Shown here piece by piece: positions 1 to 12,570 of a stretch of 64,000 nt of DNA (positions are counted from its first letter, which is position 1; each line of letters starts with the position of its first letter). The DNA comes from Arenicola marina (Eukaryota; Annelida; Polychaeta; Arenicolidae). The DNA lies in assembly GCA_964019135.1 (NCBI GenBank), contig OZ025257.1:14225971-14289970 (forward strand), written 5' to 3'. The notes beneath the pieces were generated by a model. It made no database searches. It worked only from the letters and a program-made list of their open reading frames with translations, and was not told the origin of the DNA. A program made the translations under genes and the position numbers.

Positions 1-2187
<2,187 letters not shown>

Positions 2188-2368
2188 GGTATCACTTGGA
2201 CTGTGGTTTGCCGCTGAATGCATATCTAGATACATTTGTGCCAGTGTGGTGGAGTCAGTTGAATTTCCGTATATATGTAACAACTGCGCTACGGCTCAAA
2301 CCGATTGCCTGACCCGTGATATCATGATAGGGTCACACGACGTATTTTTAACTCGTAAATTCAATGAC

Positions 2369-2374
2369 AATAAA
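2369..2374 (+). promoter_or_regulatory. Possible poly(A) signal of kinase copy 1
   Basis: AATAAA lies about 182 bases after the stop codon. The matching place in copy 2 (about 39660) reads AATACA, so the second gene may use another site. Confidence 0.3.
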
Positions 2375-2529
2375 TATTACATTAACGCATACACATAAGA
2401 CAAGAGCGATATGCCCCAGCTCCAAATAGTAAATTAATGGCTCAATTCCACTTCTTTCCTGTTGTGTAATACGACGTCACTTGACGTTACATGGCGTCAT
2501 CAATAGTTCCAGAACTGACAGTATGAGTA

Positions 2530-2592
2530 TATTATTATTATTATTATTATTATTGTTATTATTATGATTATTATTATTATTATTATTATTAT
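2530..2592 (+). repeat. ATT trinucleotide microsatellite
   Basis: About 20 ATT units with two interruptions lie in the shared 3' flank. A shorter uninterrupted version stands at 39774-39802 in the other duplicate. Confidence 0.9.
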
Positions 2593-3000
2593 AAGCCCAT
2601 AATGCCGGGGAATCACGTTAACTCTGACGTCATGTTTCACGCAAACAGTCCCTTGTACATTGATCAATATCAGCATGTTCATAATTGATTGTAAGATTCA
2701 TTAATTAAGAGAAGAGTTGCCGTGCATCTACGTAACGGTTGTGACCGAAATTAATTTCATCTCGTGCGGATAATACATAAATATATTCCCAGTAATATCA
2801 CATAGCCGTTTCTGATCACGTTATTTTGTCTCCAATAAGTAGTTTATACACTTCAGCACAAATATTACTTATGACATGAATTCATTCTACATTATTAAGA
2901 ACGAGGTTTTCGTTCTCTCTGCTGGTGTGATCTTCATGAAAAGTGTATGTTGGATGCAACGGCCAGGGCACGGAAGTAGAGGAGGTTAATATTGAAACTG

Positions 3001-3920
3001 TTTTATTTTATAGAGAGCTCTAACCATCCGAAATGGAGAATCACTGTCACTTCACATCTCGTTGTAGTGCTTAACTTCCGTTCTCAAAGTGGCGGGTTTT
3101 ACAGTGCAGCTCATGAAGAGTTTGGTGTTGCTTTAAATTGTTTAAGCATATGATGAGCTAGATGAGATACAAAAGTGGTAACAACTGAATAAGACACTTA
3201 GAGATATCAGGACATACAATTGATAAGGTTACATCTCTTAACTCAGTGGGTTAGAATGGGCACATCATTTATTAAGTGGAACATATCACGATTGGCGATA
3301 ATTACCAAGGCGAGAAATTGCCGACAGTCGAGACGCTTCGTACTCTGTATTATACTTCTGTATATCCATACTTAAGCTATGCAATTGAAATATGGGGGCG
3401 GGGGGCGTCATACGATTCGTATTTGAATCGCATTGTTATTTTACAAAAAGGGATGTACGTTAAATTGAAGATGGTAAGAGATACTCGCCCTCTCAGCCTA
3501 TATTTTACCAACATAGTAGCTTACCTGTATCGTATATTTGAATATTTCGTAATTATGTACATGTATAAATATTTCTATAATGATGGACCGAAGGCTATAT
3601 GCGACTTATGTATAAACGAATTTGAAATTCATACGCATCAAACGTGGTAATCCTAAGGTTTAAAACAGAGAAATCTAAAAAGTACTAAAGCATATCTTTA
3701 TTGAATAAGTTGTTCAGTGGAGATGAATTGATATCACCAATGACGCTATTTAAACGGACAGTTAAAACTTTTTTGCTTAAGTGTACCGTACCAGTGGACG
3801 CTCAGAAATAAATAATTCATATGTGGTTATGTATATGTTCTGGAGTTCATATTGTGTAGTTTTATCACTACAATGTTTCGTGCAACCTCCTTGATATGAT
3901 AATAAAGATCTTTTTATGAT
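3001..3920 (+). mobile_element. Non-LTR retrotransposon 3' fragment (C-terminal reverse-transcriptase region)
   Basis: The reading frame from 3276 includes LRTLYYTSVYPYLSYAIEIW, the pattern found at the C-terminal end of the reverse-transcriptase region in many Jockey/CR1-type LINEs. Another open stretch ends FKRTVKTFLLKC, like the FKKxLKxxLL tails of these proteins, and runs over position 3795 into sequence shared with the other duplicate. A likely 3' tail with AATAAAGA lies near 3900. The element is 5'-truncated and decayed. The 3001-3794 part is absent from the right duplicate. Confidence 0.6.
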
Positions 3921-4450
3921 CGAATTCTTAGCTCGACGTTTCTTTTTTATGTATGGCTGTCATTAACAATTGTTGCCCCAGCTGTTGTATTTAACGGGCG
4001 ACCCATGTAGTATCAAATCGTCAGTGAAGTACTAAATATAAGCTTGCTTCTATAGCAACCCTTCTATGTGTCATGGAAGATGAACCAAGCGGATAACTGC
4101 AACGTTCTTTCTCTCATTTTTCCACACAATAGAACGTATTCTTCTTGCCAATCAATCAATAGATGATTTCCATAACGAATGCGCATCGACGACAATAACA
4201 GGGTTGTGGGTCACTGCCGTGATTCGTTGTTACAGCTCCCAATGGGATTTAAAGTAGGCCGGCATGGGTATGCCAGTTTGGCTGCAAACCTTGACAGCAT
4301 ACTCGATGATGTTAAAGCTAGTTGTTCCACAGGTGAATTCATCATAGAACCAGAAACTTCTCCCTAACTGTTGGCCTGTATTCACATGCACATGTACGCT
4401 ATCACCCGCTCTCGTGACATAGTTACCCGCGCACCCAGATAGCATGCTAT

Positions 4451-4664
4451 GGTTACCGGTTAACTGACAACGTTCCCGCTACGTTAACTTAGCGTTTGCA
4501 ACAAACGGTTGCATTGTAGCAAAACAGCAACGTTAAGTTAACGTTAGATTATGGTTTGCATGGTTCAAATATGGTTGCCAGTTAACTGACAACGTTCGCG
4601 CTATGTTAACTTAACGTTTGCAACAAACGGTTGCATTGTAGAAAAACAGCAACGTTAAGTTTCC
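4451..4664. repeat. Tandem 121-bp repeat rich in AACGTT
   Basis: The segment from ggttaccggttaactgac recurs 121 bases later (from 4572) with few changes, the second copy being shorter. Many GTTAAC and AACGTT palindromes occur, and similar AACGTTAA stretches return near 5163-5200. It may be the body of a transposon into which the SINE at 4921 inserted. No protein is encoded. Confidence 0.7.
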
Positions 4665-4920
4665 AGCTACTTTACTACATCAAATTGACGTTTATTTTTC
4701 GTTTACAAATGAATGTTTGCAAGTTCAACTGAAAATTAACGTTAGAAAACCGTTTACAAATAAACCTAAGGTCGCCGCCGAACCGTAATCGAAATTTTAC
4801 ACAAATCAAAAAATAAAGGGCCAATAAAGTAAGATTCATTTCAATAATAGTTTTCAAACAAACGTTTAGGGGTTCTAAGTCACTTGAAATAGAAGCATTT
4901 GATCCAGGTGTAAGATTAAG

Positions 4921-5150
4921 CCGGCTTCGGTAGCGCAGTGGTTAGCGAGCGTGCCTTGTAAACTCGCGAGCGTGCCTTGTCATCTCGCGAGCGTGTCTTG
5001 TAATCTCGCGACCGGGGTTAAATCCCCGACCGGGCGGGGACAAACTTTCCGAGTCCTATATGACTACGACACTTGTGCCAATGGCACAGTGTGTACAGTG
5101 GCAGGAAGGCCGACTTGTGCCGATCGCTACCGTTTGATATTCGTTTAAAA
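4921..5150 (+). mobile_element. tRNA-derived SINE with triplicated anticodon arm
   Basis: The head begins ggcttcggtagcgcagtgg, a good RNA polymerase III box A (about 4931-4942). It has a box-B-like ggttaaatccc at 5016-5026. The loop cttgtaa suggests a threonine (TGT) tRNA ancestor. The stretch gcgagcgtgccttgtaaactc is present three times in a row (4945-4965, 4966-4986, 4987-5007) with small changes, so the anticodon arm is repeated. The body continues to about 5150. Confidence 0.7.
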
Positions 5151-5483
5151 ATGGTTTTCCTGCTTAACGTTAAAATGCACACGTTAATTTAACGTTAAAG
5201 TGTTTGTGCCACGAGGCAAAAAATATCCGATTGACCAATGCATATGAAAGATAAATATCTTACAATTAATATGATACATTGCTGCTATTTTTAAAACCTA
5301 AACTAATGCCGCACGACCTCTTCAACGAGCACCACCCTCTTTCCATTTCTGAAAAGCATCGCGAATGAGCATCAGCGTGCGTGGCGTCATTAGGGAACCC
5401 AACGATAGCGCGCACAGCGTGCCCACTGTAGAGCACTGTAACGACCGCGCTTGAATAAAGCGGGACTCTTCTTCAGATTGGCG

Positions 5484-5690
5484 ATGGAGTCATCGGAGGA
5501 GAAGGCAACCGAGGTGTCTGATAATATTGTAGAAAGTAATGAGGGTGAACGCCAAATTGATAACGATTTTGCCCTGGGTGCCGCTCCGTACCAGTTTGAG
5601 CCGTATGTACAAGTGAATGTGGCACCCGACCCAGTTCCCATGCCAGAGTCCTGGACCAATTTGAGAGGCTCCAGCATAAAAAATGCCTAA
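5484..5690 (+). CDS. Possible fragment of a P2X7-type intracellular-domain protein
   Basis: From ATG 5484 the frame encodes 68 residues: an acidic N-terminus (MESSEEKATEVSDN), then ALGAAPYQFEPYVQV and PESWTNLRGSSIKNA before a stop. PYxFEP near the N-terminus is typical of a large marine-invertebrate family annotated as P2X purinoceptor 7-like. Those proteins continue into a cysteine-rich domain (WCxCGxC), which is absent here, so this would be a broken copy or a first exon. The assignment rests on one short motif and the coding-like composition. Confidence 0.35.
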   Translation: MESSEEKATEVSDNIVESNEGERQIDNDFALGAAPYQFEPYVQVNVAPDPVPMPESWTNLRGSSIKNA

Positions 5691-5862
5691 GTGTATCCAG
5701 ACTAGATCTAGATCAGCCGTTGGAGTATCATGAAGAAGCAGTACTGACATACACGTACACACGGATTAATGATCATTAACCCGAAGTGGGGGGGGGGGGG
5801 GCTATGCCGGTGCCAGGGTAGTGCCACGGTCTCGCGCTCAGCATTTATTACATATATCCATT

Positions 5863-6205
5863 TCAGTGGCGGATCTAGGGGGGGTTAGGGGGATTACATA
5901 TAGAACATACATGTTAACATACATGTTAAAGTCCCAAGTCTTCAGAGAGCAACCCCTCCCCCCCTGGGAAACTGAACATACACTGTTAAAGTCGGGTTCT
6001 CCAAGCCCAAGCCACCCCCCTCCCCCCCCCCCCCCCCCCCCCCCCCGGTCGCAAGTTTTCAGAGAGCAACACCCCCTTGGGAACCTGAACATTGAACATA
6101 CACTGTTAAAGTCGGCTTCTCTGAGCACGCCCCCCTCCCCCCCGGTCGCAAGTTTTTCAGAGAGCACCCCCCCCCCTTGGCAAATTCCTACATCCCCCGC
6201 TGCCT
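5863..6205. mobile_element. Poly(C)-rich MITE-like element with internal tandem copies
   Basis: The left end cagtggcggatctagg resembles the ends of the element at 41501-41663. The right end near 6190 (cctacatcccccgctg) is a degraded inverted version. Inside, a block of about 110-130 bases is repeated two to three times, each with tcagagagcaa, acactgttaaagtcgg and a long C run. Actgttaaagtcgg is shared with the 41501 element, placing both in one family. Confidence 0.55.
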
Positions 6206-6254
6206 TAGTCACAGTTCAGTCAAAATAGTTCATGCCCTCTCGTCACTTGTTGGG

Positions 6255-6454
6255 NNNNNNNNNNNNNNNNNNNNNNNNNNNNNNNNNNNNNNNNNNNNNN
6301 NNNNNNNNNNNNNNNNNNNNNNNNNNNNNNNNNNNNNNNNNNNNNNNNNNNNNNNNNNNNNNNNNNNNNNNNNNNNNNNNNNNNNNNNNNNNNNNNNNNN
6401 NNNNNNNNNNNNNNNNNNNNNNNNNNNNNNNNNNNNNNNNNNNNNNNNNNNNNN
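6255..6454. other. Assembly gap (200 N)
   Basis: Exactly 200 N bases lie between poly(C)-rich repeats, so a scaffold gap of conventional size is likely and true length is unknown. Confidence 0.98.
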
Positions 6455-6485
6455 GCTCCGGTCGGCAGTGCTTGCCACTCCCCCC

Positions 6486-6517
<32 letters not shown>

Positions 6518-6594
6518 ACCACCACCATGGAAAAATTCATATAAATAATAGAAAGAAACAATGCAAGAGAAATTGAACGAAAATATTATGTTTA

Positions 6595-6759
6595 TTACAT
6601 ATAAATTTCAGTTTCGCATGATAAGCTTTGGGCCAGTACCAAATTTTGGGGCAGCCAAAAGTGTGTGTCTCGTAACTTTTGCTTTCTGGCTGCATGATTT
6701 GTAAAGAAAGATTTTTTGATGGTGTTCACAGATTTGTGTTCATCCTTTGCAATTGGAAC
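6595..6759 (-). CDS. Candidate 3'-terminal exon, unrecognised gene
   Basis: On the minus strand a pyrimidine-rich acceptor (ttgctttccag) precedes 54 codons beginning VPIAKDEHKSVN and ending LSCETEIYM. The stop overlaps a TAATAAAC poly(A)-type signal. Composition is charged and coding-like, but I recognise no family. Upstream minus-strand exons are not established; the ORF at 8461-8886 is a possible 5' part. It could also be chance or mobile-element debris. Confidence 0.3.
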   Translation of the reverse strand, partial: VPIAKDEHKSVNTIKKSFFTNHAARKQKLRDTHFWLPQNLVLAQSLSCETEIYM

Positions 6760-8460
6760 CTGGAAAGCAAATAAGGTCATATATCAAAACTACAAATAAT
6801 TAAGTGGTAGTGGATTCTGTAACAATTCAAGGAGTATTTAATGAATGAATTAACACAGTTTTCACAATATCATCTTACACACTTTTATCATTGCTTCCAT
6901 GTGAGGATTTTTGAACCCAGTTTTACACTTTCTCACATCATATCAAAAGAATTTTACTCAAGCTATATACTGAACTAAAATGTCCATATATCTTAATTTA
7001 AACATGATGAGACCGCTTTAAAAAACACACATCCATCCAGAGAATAAAGTGATGCATATGGTTATTTTGTGTTTGGTTTGAGGATTTAAATTGATGCATG
7101 AATTAATCTATAAGAGAGAAAAACAAATTGTAGCCTTCAAATAACTGGCACCATCAAAATAGTTTTAGGGCAAAAATAAGGTTCTGCAGAGATAATGCCT
7201 AGTCAAAATCACTAAGGGCAATATTTAACAAGTTACTTTTGATGTATTTAACAGTTGAGGCTTTAGGAAAGTGACCGAACAGCAGATAACTTACATAACA
7301 ATTTTGAACAAACAAAATCTGCCCCCCCCCCACTCTTGTATTTTTAGTTCATTAGCATAAGATACAGTTTGAAATAAAAATCTGACAATCAACAAATGGC
7401 ATAAATAACATTGCTTATAAGCAATATAATGTAATGTAAATATTGCAACAGCATAGGGTATCAGTTAAATATTGGGCACTGAACAAATCCATCAAATTGA
7501 GTGAAGGTCATTTAGAAAGAGACTCAATAGAAGCATTTTTTAAATAAAGCTTTCTTAAATAAATATGAATAAAGTGTATTTATCTTGTTTATCATGTTGA
7601 TGAAAGTTAAAAAATCCACAATCGTCAATTCCCAGATTATATTTAAATGAAATTTGCATGGGCTTTGTATTTTGTGATCAATGATTTTAATTAATCGTGA
7701 AATGAGAATCTTAATATTAAATAGATCTAACCGTGAATTGAGATATCACCAATTTTTGTCATATATGTATCCGCCCCTTCCATTGTATATGGGGAATTTT
7801 CAATTTAACACATTGTGACCTGGGAAAAAAGACATTGATTTTATATGATTTGGGAACACGACCCCCCCCCCCCCACCCCCCAATGAAAACAAGTGTCAAT
7901 ACTGTCAAGACAAACTTAGCTTAATTGTGTATGGGGGACTGATGTCTATCTGCACTCCATGATCTGATGGTATGTACATGATACTGCAATATCCCACCAA
8001 CCTGTTCTGTTTTGTACTGATTGCCCTATCCCACAGCATGCTTTGCCCATCCCCCCCCCCTCCCCTCTACCCCTCCCCTGTACTTTAGCTGTCTATACAA
8101 AAATTGGTCACTACGGCACTAGACTTACCAGTGTGTCAGTTAAAATATATTCCTGGTTGCCGCTGGACTTTGTCACCAGATCATACAAATGAGCACAATG
8201 TCAGACTGTAATATCTGTATCGCTGGTCCTTGTTAGCTAGGTTTAGCGGCCATGTGAACCTGTTCTTTGAAGGTTCGTCACAGCGAAATGGTAGGAATAA
8301 CTCCAGGCTTCATCTCCATTCTCAGTCTGAGTGTTAATCCAAAAGCCTGCATATTCTCGTATGCGTTGCACACAAAGTCAAGTCAGTCCCAAAAATGGGC
8401 CGCGAACAGAGCTGACAGCTAGGCCTAGGTGACACTGTATTCTGTAACAGTGTAACACTT

Positions 8461-8886
8461 TCACTTTGATAGCTCAAATCCATCGTATTCGTGACTGCTG
8501 GTTTGTTTCCGCACTTGGAAATATGTACAAACTGATTGCTGCAGATGGATAGTTCCCATAAGATCCAACAAGACACTGTGTTGGTATATTTTACACAACA
8601 AAAAGAAGCCAAAACAATCTGATTTCAAAAAAGCAGCATGCGAGCGGAGCAGAGCACGTGCGTTTGTGTTCCCCAATGACGCCATTTGTTGTGAGACGAT
8701 ACGATCCGCACGCAGGCTGAAAATGACTGGCAAAATTTTGCGCGGGAGACATGAAATCGGCTCAGAGTATACTTTCACAGCGTCTTTCGAAAATATCATC
8801 CCTCGATAAGATGCAAACATACTCCAGAGATTATTATAAAATAAAGTTGTTTTGGCGTGGCACAAACAGTTTAAATCAGTGAGCAA
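8461..8886 (-). CDS. Unrecognised minus-strand ORF (141 codons)
   Basis: The frame is open for 141 codons. An internal ATG (MASLGNTNARALLRSH) has a favourable context and sits in locally CpG-rich DNA. A hydrophobic patch (CFGFFLLC) follows. I recognise no domain. It may be a first exon with unspliced intron read-through, or not coding at all. Confidence 0.2.
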   Translation of the reverse strand: MLTDLNCLCHAKTTLFYNNLWSMFASYRGMIFSKDAVKVYSEPISCLPRKILPVIFSLRADRIVSQQMASLGNTNARALLRSHAAFLKSDCFGFFLLCKIYQHSVLLDLMGTIHLQQSVCTYFQVRKQTSSHEYDGFELSK

Positions 8887-8989
8887 AATTACGTTAGAAT
8901 AACGTTAAAGTTCAGCTTCTGGGTCCAAAGAGTCAAAGGTTGGCATGATATCTCGGTAGTGTCCTTCATCCTGATTGGTTGATAGGAGG

Positions 8990-9410
8990 CCGAGGGGAGT
9001 TACATGTCTGCGCCCTAAGAAAATAAAAGGCCGTTTAGCCCTTAAACAAATTTGATCTCTTCGAATTTGTAACTATATATTTTTTTCTTCTTGAAAACGT
9101 ATCTTTAGACTATATTTTCTAATTGGCACTGTCCTTACGGCCGGAATGGGCTCCTCCTTTAACTGAGTGATGAGCAAACACCAATATTTGGCACTAGACA
9201 TTATTTTCGAGACCCGTCCTGTGTTCAACATTGACTGTATATCACTAATCACAACATGCATTAATGCGCGAAATGTCAGTCAATACGTTTTCTTCATATC
9301 GGGTGTCTAGGGAGTCCGGACCACTCCCCCCCCCCCCCCCCCCTTTTATTTTTCTGAGGAAGGCCGTTCTTTAATGACAAATGTAGGATATCTGAGGCGT
9401 GGACACCACA
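8990..9410. repeat. Dispersed repeat, copy A
   Basis: About 420 bases match 42270-43035 closely in the same orientation, including gaatttgtaactatatat, tcttgaaaacgtatc and gcattaatgcgcgaaatgtc. A C run at 9326-9343 lies within. This copy lacks the 330-base insertion found in copy B. No reading frame is evident, so it is probably a non-autonomous element. Confidence 0.75.
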
Positions 9411-10421
9411 CTATGTATAAATTTTGTTTCGGATGACTGTTGTGAACTCTTGTAGAAATAAAGTTCATGGGCAGTCTCTTCTCATTGCAGTGAGTCAATT
9501 TGCCAGTGACGAATACGAGGCAGCGAAAGGTAGGCAAGCAATTGATTGTTTCGCAAATTGAAGTGCGAGAATATAACAAAACTATTTTGTTGGTATTAAA
9601 TTTGGGTTAGCCATAACGGGTAGAAAGAAAGCGATGAGAACTGACAATCCTTGCCTGTTATTTTAATGCGGACAGGCGGAAGGGTGTAAACTTGTTGGCG
9701 GCGAGTGGTGGTGGCGGGGAGAGCGGCGGGTGTGGTGGGGGGCGGGGTCTGAAGTAGACTGGTCTGTCCAGACACCTGCAAATCGACCCGATACAGGGCC
9801 GACCAGACTCGGAATGCGAAATCAATTTACGTGCAGTTTACGCTAACGGTGCCTGGGTTTAGCACTCGCCATAGAAATAGGGTACACAGGGTCTAGAATT
9901 AAAACTATGGTGAAAACGCCAAAAACAGTCCCGGTGGCGATCGAGGAAGGCGCTGGCTGCATGGTGAAGTGCCCCAGCAAATACATAACGTTTTTATAAC
10001 GTTTTCCAAAACGGTTATGACGTAATAAGTACCATTTAAAAATGTTAAAATGTCTCGTGTTGTGGGGAGCCTCCATGGCAGAGTGCAGATCAATCAATAG
10101 GTAGCCCGTTTGAACCGTCTGTCGTGGTGATCAAATCTAGAGTATATTTTATCCAAATCATTCTTGCCCCGGCGGTTCCTGGGCCTACGTTAGCCCTCAT
10201 GCCAGTTCGAAACCCGGTCTGGGCTATCGAATCTGAGGCCCTAATTGTCATCCAAATAGTTCATTCCCCGAGGATGTCCTTTGTGTGCTCAGAACGGGCC
10301 TAACACAACAATCGTTTTATTTCATTTAATAAATAATTTTCCATGTTGTAATTACTAGAGCAACTGCGGGTGGTCACTGGCACTAACTGGCTAGGCAGGG
10401 TGGGCACCATCGCCACCAACT
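9411..10421. other. Intergenic; weak SINE-like remnant
   Basis: No gene is seen. Around 10160-10335 there is a box-B-like agttcgaaaccc and a tail with cgttttatttcatttaata, compatible with an old tRNA-derived SINE but without a clear box A. Confidence 0.3.
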
Positions 10422-11375
10422 GCGAGTAGAGGATTTTGCTAGATAACGGTGAGTAGAGGATTTTGCTGGATAACGGTTAGTAAGGAATCCCGCGGGATAA
10501 CGGTGAGTAAGGAATCTTGCTGTATACCGGTGAGTAGAAGATCTTGCTAGATAACGGTGAGTAGAGGATTTTGCTGGATAACGGTAAGGAATCTTGCTGG
10601 ATAACGGTGAGTAAGAAATCTTGCTAGATAACGGTGAGTAGAGGATGACGCTGGATAACGGTGAGTAGAGGATGATGCTTTTTAACGGTGAGTACAGAAT
10701 CTTGCTGGATAACGGGGAGTAGAGGATCTTGCTGGATAGCGGTGAGTAGAGGATGACGCTGGATAACGGTGAGTAGAGGATGATGCTTTTTAACGGTGAG
10801 TACAGAATCTTGCTGGATAACGGGGAGTAAAGGATCTTGCTGGATAGCGGTGAGTAGAGGATGATACTGGATAACGGTGAGTAGAGGATTGTGCTGGTTA
10901 ACGGTGAGTACAGAATCTTGCTGGATAACGGTGAGTAGAGGATCTTGCTGGATAAGGGTGAGTAGGGGATTTTGCTGGATAACGGTAAGTAGAGGATCTT
11001 GTTGGACGACGGTGAGTAGAGGATGATGCTGGATAACGGTGAGTAGAGGATCTTGCTGGATAACGGTGAGTAGAGGATCTTGCTGGATAACGGTGAGTAC
11101 AGAATCTTGCTGGATAACGGTGAGTAGAGGATCTTGCTGGATAACGGTGAGTAGGGGATTTTACTGGATAACGGTGGGAAAGGAATCTTGCTGGATAACG
11201 GTGAGTAAGGAATCTTGCTGGATAACGGTGAGTAGAGGATGACGCTGGATAACGGTGAGTAGAGGATGATGCTGGTTAACGGTGAGTACAGAATCTTGCT
11301 GGATAAGGGTGAGTAGGGGATTTTGCTGGATAACGGTAAGTAGAGAATGATGATGGTTAACGGTGAGTACAGAAT
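10422..11375 (+). repeat. 27-bp minisatellite, left part
   Basis: Units resemble gtgagtagaggatcttgctg plus gataacg, 27 bases or nine codons. There are about 35 units with variants such as gtgagtacagaat and gatgatgctt. Because the unit length is a multiple of three, long frames stay open (SRGSCWITV repeats on the plus strand). The array resumes at 12412 after a LINE insertion. Confidence 0.92.
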
Positions 11376-12411
11376 TTTTTTTTTTCATGATTTTATTCGT
11401 AAATATCAGATGAAGTGTATGTGCAAGTATACATACAGGGTTTCTTGATGAACATAGCGAAATATTCCATTGCATTAAATTAATGCAACCCCATCTTTTT
11501 TCATACTTGTCTAGTTGCTGCTTGGCTAAAAGAATGTGTTTTTCCAACATAATATGGTACATTAAGACGACCTTAAAAATGTGAAAGCTGACAGGTGCCG
11601 CCTTACACTTCTGTTTATGAATAAAGTTTCTTGCAACAAGTAAACAGTTATTGAGGGCGTAATCTGCCGCGATATCTCCCAATAATAGTTGCAATTCATG
11701 TAGATGAACGTCTTCAGCGACATTACATTTCCACCAAGATAAAAAGTCGTCCCAGAATGTTCTTACAATATGGCATGATATAAACCTGTGGATGATCGTA
11801 TCAATTCCATCGCAGTAATCGCAAATGTCGTTTTCAACCAGTCCCATTTTAAACAACCTACTTTTAAATGGTACGGATCGATATAGAACAGAAAATTGGA
11901 AGGATTGCAATTTTGTTTCCAGACAGTTGCTGAAAGGTAACAGACAATATTGGGACCATTCATCTTCTGAAATGCCGAACTCTTCTATCCACTTGACGCG
12001 CTGTACAATAGATGCTGGCCTTGGAAGAAATTTCCAATACATTTGTCTACAAGTGTAATATCTCGCGTTCTTAACTGTGTGAGCGCGTTCAGTATGGACG
12101 TCTTTAATCTTTAATTTCCAGCTATGTGGAATGGCTGAACGTAGCGAATAATATTCTAAGAAATTAAAACACACACCATATTTATCTTTCAACTCTTGCT
12201 CCGAAAGTAAAAGATTATCTTCCCCTATTAAATCTTTCACCGTCTTAACGCCCTTAATATACCAGTTTTCGTAAAAGATCGTCTTGTTTTCAATTGTGAT
12301 AAAGGGATTAAACCAGAGAGATTCGGATAGTGCATCAATTGCGGAAACTGGTTCATGCTTTGACATTAGCTCTGCCCAGAAAATAACAAGATCTTTATAA
12401 AATAGCGGAAC
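11376..12411 (-). mobile_element. 5'-truncated L1/Tx1-type LINE inserted in the minisatellite
   Basis: On the minus strand about 345 codons without a stop resemble the C-terminal part of L1/Tx1-clade ORF2. They include the zinc-knuckle-like CDYCDGIDTIIHRFISC (C-x2-C, H, C) followed by W, and FQFSVLYRSVPFKSRL. Its 3' end has AATAAAATC and a poly(A) tract (poly(T) on the plus strand from 11376). A 13-base target-site duplication gtgagtacagaat flanks it (11363-11375 and 12412-12424). It is 5'-truncated, as is usual for target-primed reverse transcription. The frame continues into the minisatellite on both sides. Confidence 0.85.
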
Positions 12412-12570
12412 GTGAGTACAGAATCTTGCTGGATAACGGTGAGTAGAGGATGGTGCTGGATAACGGTGAGTGCAGGATCTTGGTGGATAACGGTGAGTAA
12501 GGAATCTTGCTGGATGACGGTGAGTAGAGGATCTTGGTGGATGACGGTGGATCGTTGATCTTGGTGGGTG
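12412..12570 (+). repeat. 27-bp minisatellite, right part
   Basis: Five to six further units follow the LINE, ending in degenerate copies (ggatcttggtggatgacggt). Together with the left part this was one array before insertion. Confidence 0.9.

Larger units (their letters stand above)
6540..8990. other. Mostly AT-rich non-coding stretch
   Basis: Apart from the two weak minus-strand candidates I see no gene. It contains short C runs (7322-7331, 7862-7874) and plain AT-rich DNA. The part around 8640-8760 is richer in CpG and could be a promoter for a minus-strand transcript. Confidence 0.4.

Noticed and set aside
4921..5030. Functional tRNA-Thr gene
   Set aside because: The triplicated anticodon arm and imperfect box B make a normal cloverleaf impossible; the SINE reading fits better.
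11039..11242. SRGSCWITV repeat peptide
   Set aside because: It is a translation of the 27-bp minisatellite; no flanking gene structure.
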